Part shown: piece after piece, positions 55,920 through 64,000 of the stretch
How the letters are laid out: each line of letters opens with the position of its first letter
How positions within the stretch are numbered: the first letter of the stretch is position 1
DNA from: Mauremys mutica
Taxonomy: Eukaryota; Chordata; Testudines; Geoemydidae
Reading direction: 5' to 3'
Length of the DNA stretch: 64,000 bases
Assembly (NCBI RefSeq): GCF_020497125.1
Contig: NC_059082.1
Span: 19,147,965 to 19,211,964 of the forward strand
Made by a program: the position numbers and the translations under genes
Notes under the pieces: model-generated
What the model saw: the letters and a program-made list of their open reading frames with translations, nothing else
Databases searched by the model: none
Told to the model about the DNA's origin: nothing

Positions 55920-56290
55920 TAGGGGAAGATGGTCAAAGGCAAAAGAGGACTGAGATACCCAACTCCCCTAGAAAGTCAAGAATATATTGCAGCACTATAG
56001 ACCTTTGAAAATCTCCTTCCTGTTTACTTCTCTAAAGCAAATCCCCAGAAAGCAGTTTTCCCAGAGCACGCAAAAGCCTTTACTGAGCCACTCAGCAATC
56101 TTAGTAAATTTGCGTGCTCCCCCTACTGTCTTTTTACTCGCATTGCACCATATCCGAATCTAGCTAGTACACTCCTCAGTGTGGGGCTCATAGACACTTA
56201 TTTATATTGGGAGGGGTCTATCACCCTTCTGGGAGCTGCTAAAGATAATAAACAAACAAATAGTGACACTTTCTGCAATATAGCCTCTAG
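55920..56290. other. Gene-free interval, unassigned
   Basis: No open frame or repeat that I can support. Confidence 0.45.
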
Positions 56291-56292
56291 AA

Positions 56293-57154
56293 CAGTGGTT
56301 CTCAAACTCTTTTTTCCCCCATGGACCACTTGAAAATTGCTGAGGGTCTCAGCTAGGGTGACCAGACAGCAAGTGTGAAAAATCGGGACAGCGGGTGGGA
56401 GTAATAGGCACTTATATAAGAAAAAGACCCAAATATCGGGACTATCCATATAAAATCAGGACATCTGGTCAGCGGACCATTTAATGATCTTTCCAAATGT
56501 TGTTTGTACCGTTAGCTTGCTATTGTAAAGCGCTTTGGATAAAAGCGCTATATAAAAAACCCTTTAATGAGAATTAAAGTTGTTTTGTTCTACAAATAAA
56601 AGCCCACAACTCATATTTTAATATCAGTAGTCTTACCTTTCTAATGTGATGAATGTGCCCTCTCTCCCCCGCCGCGGCAGCCACAGAGCTGAGGCTGGGA
56701 AGGAGTGGGGCGTCTCTCCCACTCTCCCCCACTGCAGCAACCCCCGAGCTGGAGCTGGGAAGGTGGGGGATCTCTCCCCCACCACAGCAGTCACAGAGCT
56801 GAGGTTGGGAAGGAGAGCTGTCTCTCCCCAGCAGCTGCAGCCCTGGAGCTGGGGAAAGTCTCCTCTTTCTCTGGCCGCCACAGCCCTGCACATCCCAAAT
56901 TCCCCCCCCCCTCTTTTCACTCCACTGCCCCCTCCCACCAACCCCCTATTCCCCCCAGGCCACCACCTCACCTTACATGTGCGTCTTCTCTAGGGTCCAG
57001 GCACCTAATCAGTGGAGCCATGTCTGCGTGACTCCACTAATTAGGTGGGTGGCCCTTCAGTCTCTTGTGCGCGGCTGCCCAGGCGTGCACCTAAGAGGGA
57101 ACTATCTGCAAACCACCTGAAGGGAGTTCGCAGACCACAGTTTGAGAACCTCTG
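56293..57154. mobile_element. hAT-type element carrying a mariner-like MITE
   Basis: Ends CAGTGGTTCTCAAACTC and CAGTTTGAGAACCTCTG; flanks CTCTAGAA (56285-56292) and CTCTATAA (57155-57162) match 7 of 8. The MITE at 56356 lies near its left end. The inside has a GC-rich part with CCACAGAGCTGAGG repeats (about 56680-56880). No transposase. Confidence 0.8.
56356..56472. mobile_element. Mariner-like MITE inside the hAT element
   Basis: Begins GGGTGACCAGACAGCAAGTG after TA (56354-56355) and ends ACATCTGGTCA with its last bases decayed. It contains TATATAAGAAAAAGACCC. Same family as 4252-4369. Confidence 0.8.
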
Positions 57155-57159
57155 CTCTA

Positions 57160-57988
57160 TAAAGAGGGCCCCAGTTCGACAAATCACTGCCAGTCTGGAT
57201 CTCAGATTTACATCTCACCCTAAAGAGCACTTCTTTCCCGTTCTCTGGCCAGTTACTGTATTTTTGCTTTTTCTCCGTCCTGTTCTGTTCGGCACTCCAA
57301 TGAGAGGGCAAGAGAACGCAGGCAGTTTGCTCTTTTGAAAACAGCTGGTGATAGCTGTATAAGACGAAGTCACTGAAGTGCTTAGTGAAACATCTATTTC
57401 AGTTATGTGGCTTCTAAGTAAGCTTAGGAAAATAGGCTACTTGTGATTATAAAACAGCTTAAGGGCCAGATCCTGCTCCCACTGAAAATCAGTGGAAAAC
57501 ACCCACGGACAGAGCAAGAGCTGGCCCTACGCAAGCAATATAATCAGTTCAAAACTATAGCAACTGGAGCACACTTTTTCTTTATGACTACTTCGTAGTT
57601 CTCTTAATATTGAGGGCAATGAATGCATGATAGGTAGCTGTTCCTGGAGCTGTTGCTGGGTGGAATATGATGACACATTAACACCTGTTGGAGCCTGTTT
57701 TGGGGACCATTTCACATAACTTCACAATCTAGTATTTCAAGCATGCTGCATCAATGGAGCATGTTGACTAGGTAGGATGTGTAGAAGCAGATGAATATGA
57801 ACAGAAGCAGCCAAATAACAAATGGATTAAAAAGCTCTTCTACAAGCATCACCCTGCAGGAAACACATCCACACACAAGCCTCTTGTAGCACTGCTGTGT
57901 TTGGACACTTTCAGGGTATAATTAATAAACCTCCAAAGAAATTGATGTGATGTAAGCAATTAAAAGGACCTAGCTAATTACACTACAG
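57160..57988. other. Gene-free interval with one short GGGCC-ended element
   Basis: At about 57462-57528 GGGCCAGATCCTGCTCCCAC pairs with AGCAAGAGCTGGCCC. The remainder is unassigned. Confidence 0.5.
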
Positions 57989-57992
57989 TTAA

Positions 57993-58738
57993 GGCTGCAA
58001 ATATGTCATGGAGGTCACGGATTCCGTCACTTTCCAGGACCTCTATGACTTCTGCAGCCGCCAGGTGCGGCTGACCTCAGGGCTGCCTGAGCAGCGTGGG
58101 CGGCCTCAGGGCCAGCCTCTCCGTCCCTTCCCCACAACAGTGGCAGTCCTGGGCCACCCCCTGCCAGCGATAGTGGGAGGCCTGGGCCGCTCTCTGCCAG
58201 CAGCAGCGCAGCAGTCCCGGGCCAGAGGGGACACCCCCCCCCCACCAGCAGAAGCATGGCGGCCCTGGGCCAGTGGGGCTGCCCCCCACCAGCAGCATTC
58301 CTCGGCTGCCTCCTGCCATCAGCAGCTGTGGCAGTCCCAGGTGAGTGGGGCCACCCCCCGCCAGCAGCGGCTGCTAGAGTTGCTAATTTTGGTTGGACGT
58401 ATTCCTGGACTGGAGGTTTTATCACGTGACATAAATCTTTAACTAAACATTAGGACAATCCTGGAGGGTTGACAGCCCTAGAAGTGGCAGCGGTGGTCCT
58501 GGGTCATCCCCCACCCCAGCAGCGTGGTCCCGGGCCAACCCCCACAGCACCGGCAAGTGCCCCAGAGGCCCCTCTACAGAGCAGCAGCTGCACCCCCGGA
58601 TCCCCACAGAGCACCAAAGATTTAGTCAGGGGTGTGTAGTAACAAGTCATGGACAGGTCATGGGGCCATGAATTTTTGTTTATTATTCATGACCTGTCCA
58701 TGACTTCTACTAAAAATGTCCATGACTAAATCTTAGCC
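57993..58738. mobile_element. DNA transposon at TTAA target, with a nested small element
   Basis: TTAA precedes (57989-57992) and follows (58739-58742). The ends GGCTGCAAATATGTCATGG and CCATGACTAAATCTTAGCC are inverted, a pattern like piggyBac-type MITEs. At about 58377-58481 a small element (TTGCTAATTTTGGTTGGACG ... CCTGGAGGGTTGACAGCCCT) is inserted. GC-rich centre, no transposase. Confidence 0.7.
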
Positions 58739-58742
58739 TTAA

Positions 58743-59243
58743 TTATAGTAATTCATCTTTTACAATCTGATGGTGCTTCTGTGTAAAATATCATAAGTAA
58801 GAACTCTCCATGACAAAATAGACCCTATGGGAAGTTCCTCTCTATTGTGTAGATATTATTTCTTTTCCTCCCTTCCTCCATGCCATTGAAATCATAGTTC
58901 TGAAGTAAAGCCAAGCAGACTTAAATATCAGTTGTGAATTTAGAAGAAAAATTGCCCAAGAGCCAGATTATGTCTCTTCTGTGTTTACCAGCAGATGGTG
59001 CACTAATCCAGAGTTTTAAAAAAATAGGTGTGTACCGGGTGTAACCATGATGAATCACTTCCCCATTCATTAAAGAAAATGGAGTGGATTAAGTTGTGAG
59101 TCTTAGTCCAACAGAGATATTTTGTTATGACATTTCAGTGATACTGACTGTACTTTAACTTGGATTAAATTAGTATTGTGGCAAACATGACACTGAATTG
59201 CTAACCAGAAAGTAGGAAGGATTAGGTTTACATATTCAGAAAC
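58743..59243. other. Gene-free interval, unassigned
   Basis: No open frame or repeat of note. Confidence 0.5.
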
Positions 59244-59255
59244 ACAACTGTAAAG

Positions 59256-59407
59256 TATCAGAGGGGTAGCCGTGTTAGTCTGGATCTGTAAAAAGCGACA
59301 AAGAGTCCTGGGGCACCTTATAGACTAACAGACGTATTGGAGCATGAGCTTTCGTGGGTGAATACCCACCTCGTCAGATGCATGTACAAGATTCTTTGTT
59401 GCTTTTT
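59256..59407 (-). mobile_element. Penelope-like 3' fragment with an inverted end
   Basis: The main part 59256-59383 is the reverse complement of the Penelope 3' end (TATCAGAGGGGTAGCCGTGT ... CACCTTATAGACTAACAGAC). A short piece at 59390-59407 (ATTCTTTGTTGCTTTTTA) repeats an inner block in the opposite direction. Flanks ACAACTGTAAAG (59244-59255) and ACAATTGTAAAG (59408-59419) differ at one position. Confidence 0.7.
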
Positions 59408-59419
59408 ACAATTGTAAAG

Positions 59420-62400
59420 AGTCTTCTTCCAGTCCCAAGTACACTAATGAAAATTGTGTGGATCGGAATAAATTGTGGCAACAGGTAATTGAAATACAAT
59501 GACAAATGTATTTGTATAAATGACAACTTGCTTTGGTTTGAGTCATCTGTGTGGAAGTAATTGTTGCTGCTATGTGATGTTAAATTCATATTATGTATTC
59601 CTAACACAGTATAGCCTTTCATTTGAAACATCCTGATTTTCTTCATTGAGAAGAAACTGACAACATACTGAACTGAAAAGACACATCTAGAGAAGCATTT
59701 TGAGTGATAATTCTGCTCCGAGTTAAACAAACTCCACTGACTGGCCTGGAGTTCCTGTGGATTTACATTGATACTATGAATCTGTCTTCTGCTTGTCTGT
59801 AGTCACAGACTGTACCTAAGCAAAATAAAAGGTCAGACTGGGAGGTTTGAAAGACTCAAAACCACAGTTTACTTCCTGTAAAATGTTCTTTCATTTCTTT
59901 GCTTCAGTGTCAAGAGATTAAGCAATCCTGTATGTTACAACAGTGTGGAAATCCAAGTTTTTATAGCAACACACCCCTTATTTAGAAATATTAAATTGCA
60001 CAATCATACAAAAGGATTGGTCATGTAACGCTATGGTGATTTCTTTCATTTATGAACTTGGCAGAACAAACAAACAGTTGCTTTGACTTGCTAAATGTCT
60101 GTAACTCATATAGTCCATCATCTTCTATTTTACATATAACAAACATACAACAGAGAATTAAATAAACTTGCAAGAGTTCTTGAAATTCATTTAATCAAGA
60201 GTTGCTGCAAAGTGAGTTTCATTTTCTAGACAGCTGTGCTTGAGGACAATACTGCAAAACACCACAGAATGTCATCTGTATGAACTGTGTTTGCAATGCA
60301 GAAATGAAACAAAACACCATACACAGCAGTTCTACCCTCCTTATTTATTGCAATCAAACTTCTAAAGGTTGTCGCACAGTAATATAACTAATATGCTCAG
60401 CTACAGCCATTTCCAGGTGCATTATAAGAAGTGGAATCCCATTTTTACACCTTGATTGTTCTGTCCTGGAGCCTGGAATTGCTGTTGGCGGGCCTTACCG
60501 TGCATTTAGCATTTTTGCTTCTGTGCTGCTTCTTTCTTGCACTGACAGTGGAATTTAACCTCCTACTTCTCTCGGTTCCTTTTACCCATATAAATATTTA
60601 CATTCTGCTGCTGATACAAGGTGTGTATGTGAGAAAGAGAGAGAGAAAGAGCTGGGGATAGTGCAGATAAAATTGGTTCACTGGGAGACCAAAATACCAA
60701 TTGACCAACATTAGACTCTAGCATGTTAGTATGTTTGCAGCCTGGCATGAACATCTTAATATTTCTGGGCCAAATTTTACCACCTTTAATCAAAGTCAAT
60801 GAGAGTTTTGCTTAATGACTGCAACATTTGGCCTTGTATTACTAATCATTTGTGGAGTCCAGATCAAGTCAGTGGATAGCAGCTCTGATCAGTGCTGGGA
60901 TGTTGGTTATATTGCCATCTTTCACTTGACTTGGGCAAAACACAAACTAAACTTATGCCCTACCCACTTATGCCAGGCCATGCTCCTTTATGGTAACCAA
61001 GGAACTAGAGGACTGTCACTCTCTGTGCCCCATATGCCCCCAGCCTTGGGCCTCCATTTGTCCGACTGGATCCTTGCTTGGGAGGATAGAAAAAACAAGT
61101 CACTAGGTTAAAAAATGGCCCTTTAGCTTTTGATTTTAGTTGAGCATCTAATTCTCCACTTTGTTATATATCCATTCTCACCAGTAGCTAGTTTCAGTGG
61201 AGCCACACTGGGATAAAAGTGAAGTAAGGGAATGGAAGATCAGATCCCTAAATTATCTTTCACTGGTTCTACATTCTGCATATGAGCTTTTATTAAAATT
61301 CATCTCAGTGAGACACTTTATTTCCCCCAACTTTGAAACACCTCCAAATTACTTCATGACATGTTCATCTCTAATCATGTTAATCCCTCACCCTTTAGTC
61401 TCTGATAAACAATGCTCATCATTTCTGTGGTATAGTGAAAGATACACACTGAATAGAGCTTTAAAAGCAGACAGGAAGGTCAAATTCTGCTGTCCTTTGT
61501 TGAGCAAAACTCCCATTGACTTCAGTAGGAGTTTTGTTTGTTTTAGGACTGCAGGATTTGGCCAATAGAACCATACAGGAGGGAGTGTCTCTGTCTCTCT
61601 CCAAGAGAGGTCATTAAATTATTCTATTTCTTAACAGCTAGACCAACAGGAACTTAAAAGTGACTTAAAAGTGACTCCTTGTTTTGCATATTGCAATAGG
61701 TTTCACTTCAAGTTAATGCACATGTAAATACTTGAATAGGAAGACATCAAAATCCTAGATTTTCACTTTATTTTTATAACAAAAATTACACGTATCAATA
61801 TGAGATTTGTGATACTAACTCAGTGTGCTCACTGAAATAAATGGGAAAACTGCCAAAGACTCAAGTTATCCTTTTAAGTGTAGTAGTATATATCATTTAT
61901 AATAAGTATCTGCAAGCATTTGGTACAAAACGTAAAATACAGAAATAACTGACTATGATTTTCCTTCATATTTCTGTTGCTGCTGTTACCAAGGCAGATG
62001 CTGCAGTCTTTTACAAAGCCAAATGCTCTCTGGGGATTTTTCTGACCATAACACAAGCTTCTGCCAACAGCAAAACAGAAGGGAGTATTGCATCATTATA
62101 GGGAATATTCTTTATATATAAACTGTTGAGAAGAGCCCTCCCCAAGTCATCTTGTAGTAAATCAGTGCCTCTCTACAGCATAACCATGTTTTGCTTTGGC
62201 AATCTGATACAAGTTTTCTGTTACTGGCAGAGCTTAAAGTGATTCTTTGTGTTTACTTCCTTGTTTGTACACTAGCATTATCAACTGTCAGATCAGCTTT
62301 GAGAATAGTGTTTGGTAGTTACGAGCTCTTGCAGATCCAGGAGATGAAAAGAGAATTAAAAAGGCTTTCTTTGCAATCCTGCTGAAATACATTACACAAA

Positions 62401-64000
62401 ATGGGTGTAAATTATTACCCTTCTGATTTAGTAGTAGTATTTTACACTCACTTTGCACACATGTAAGTGATTATACATGGCTAATGGAGAATCTAGCCCA
62501 TTGACATCAATGGAGCTACACTTATCTACAAGAGTTGAGGATCTGGCCCAGAGATATTAATCCACCCATTGATTACTGTCTTAGGACAGGTTACACAATT
62601 ACAAAAACCATTTCAGCTCTTATTGCTTATAGGAGATAAGCAGCAACAATCCCCTCCTCCATTTAAAAAATGTGCTACCTTTTAAATGAAATGAAATACA
62701 TGCCTGCACTAACAGGTAAACATTGCACCGTGGTCATGGACTGAAGAGGCTCCAATGAACCATCTGAAGAATGAATTCTACAGCTGAGACTCCTCTACCA
62801 AGAATGGAAATCACCAGAAGCACCTCAACCAATCACAGCAGTCAGGATGGTGCACAGGGAGAGATCATTTAAATGTTCTCCCCCATCCCAAATATGTTTA
62901 TTGGAATTAAGAAGTGACAAATATCAGATTCTCAAAAACCATTCCTCCCCTATTGAAAAAGAAGTTTAGACACATTTATTTTTTAAGTAATAAGTATTCG
63001 AGATGCTGTGGTTTTCCAAGTCCCCAGCTAATCGAGTTACATCTAGAAACCCCTGCCTGATTTCTCCCTCTTGCACAATTCAGTATTGTGCGTTGAGATA
63101 AACCAAATCTGATAACAATACAGCTCTTTGATTCTATAGGGATTTCTCATTTAAAAGTCTGCTATCCCCAAAACACTGAAAAAAACAAGGGTTTGCATAA
63201 CAGCTCCTGCTATTCACAAGCAGCATGGATAAAAATCCAATGATTAAAAAAAACCTATTTAAAATTACATCTGAAATAACAACCTATTTTAAGGCCTAAA
63301 CTTATTACAATCTATTAAAATCATTGAAGTTGAATAAAAAAATATTAAGCAGTGTATGTTTGCTGTCAACATTTTAAAGAAGTCAAACCACTGAACTGGT
63401 AGAAGTCAGTGGCTAGGCAGCTGGCACCAGAGTCTGTTGAAATGCTAAACCAGCTTAGTTTTTGACAGCAGTAGCCTCTTCTGCAGGTGCAGAGAGAATA
63501 TTTCCTTCATTACAGTTTATTCAATTAGTTCAGCTCAATAACTAGTTCGTTCAAAAGAAACGTATTGTTAGCTGAAAAAGCAGAAACGCTTGTTTCGCTC
63601 TTCCAATCTGTAAATGAAAACTAGGTATAAGAGGATGAGATCTATCAGTTCTCAAATCCTGAAGGACATGGTAACCAGAAACAATCAGTTCAATTCACTA
63701 CCTACAGATAATGCTTCCTTTGTTTAATAAATCAGTTAGTTTTAAATTAAAAGCATGTTCTGATAAACTTTTTTCTCTTATGTATCCAGCACATTTAAGG
63801 TAGTTTTATTTAACTAATAAAAAGAAATTTAAAATGCTGTTTTTGTGCATTATAATTTAATTCCAATTTTAATCCAAATAGATCTTAACATAAAACCTAC
63901 TAAAAAATCAAATCATCTAGTAAGTAAGAAATGCACCATTCAACATTTTCAAACATAATAGAAAAAATGTAAAAATAAGAATCTGAATAAATGTATGTTA
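59420..64000. other. Gene-free right end of the window
   Basis: AT-rich. Short GGGCC- or TTTGGCC-ended repeat pieces occur near 60767-60833, 61478-61563 and 62400-62553. A GAGAAAGAGAGAGA run lies near 60632. I see no exon of the genes that adjoin SLC30A4 in mammals, and no RNA gene. Confidence 0.5.

Noticed and set aside
58008..58442. 144-codon open frame rich in Gln, Arg and Pro
   Set aside because: It lies inside the TTAA-flanked transposon in GC-rich filler, with no domain.
60431..60661. 76-codon open frame with a hydrophobic segment
   Set aside because: It looks like a membrane peptide, but there is no splice context, promoter or family match; hydrophobic runs are common in T-rich DNA.
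62191..62385. 64-codon frame, considered as the small mitochondrial protein encoded by C15orf48
   Set aside because: The sequence does not resemble that protein as I remember it.

Overview
The window is vertebrate nuclear DNA, most likely from a turtle (Testudines). The basis is the mix of repeats: CR1 LINEs with the turtle/archosaur-type 3' tails, very many short hAT-type elements with 8-bp target duplications, about 120-bp mariner-like MITEs with GGGTGACCAGA ends, Harbinger-like MITEs with TAA duplications, Penelope-like fragments with a GIY-YIG domain, old CORE-SINE/MIR-like copies, and gypsy-like LTRs. No bacterial, viral or organellar gene organisation is present.

One cellular protein-coding gene is visible: SLC30A4 (zinc transporter ZnT4), complete in its coding part on the + strand. 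Seven coding exons (16598-16994, 25158-25304, 35014-35167, 35439-35640, 35955-36060, 40174-40308, 41935-42089) all have GT/AG borders and compatible phases, and join to a 431-codon frame plus stop. A CpG island at about 15.3-15.9 kb is the likely promoter. A probable 5'UTR acceptor lies at 16472, and three very short upstream ORFs precede the start codon. Poly(A) signals are at 42150 and 42837. Introns 1 and 2 (8.2 and 9.7 kb) and intron 5 (4.1 kb) have been filled with transposons.

Region by region: 1-6.3 kb is a deep nest of transposons (CR1 broken by a hAT, broken by a second hAT, broken by two mariner-like MITEs) plus two further hAT-type elements. 6.3-15.2 kb is mostly unassigned sequence with an inverted pair of an unnamed repeat, an LTR-like block and a tiny Penelope copy. 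15.2-42.9 kb is SLC30A4. 43-48.6 kb holds CR1 and MITE remnants and a solo LTR that splits a MITE. 48.6-52.7 kb is the most unusual part: a dead hAT transposase exon interrupted by a Harbinger-like MITE, itself interrupted by a young gypsy-like LTR element with a gag remnant only. 53-54.9 kb is a CR1 with a Penelope-like element inserted in its tail. 54.9-64 kb is gene-free sequence with a LINE remnant, two larger DNA transposons and an inverted-end Penelope copy.

The best candidate for something undescribed is the LTR element at 49179-52367. Its LTRs carry a tandem unit of about 217-220 bp (one copy in the 5' LTR, two in the 3' LTR). Every unit, and the core LTR itself, starts right after a G-rich AGGTG polypurine stretch, as if the LTR had grown by repeated use or duplication of the plus-strand primer site. 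All boundaries and identities here were worked out by eye; no database search was possible.
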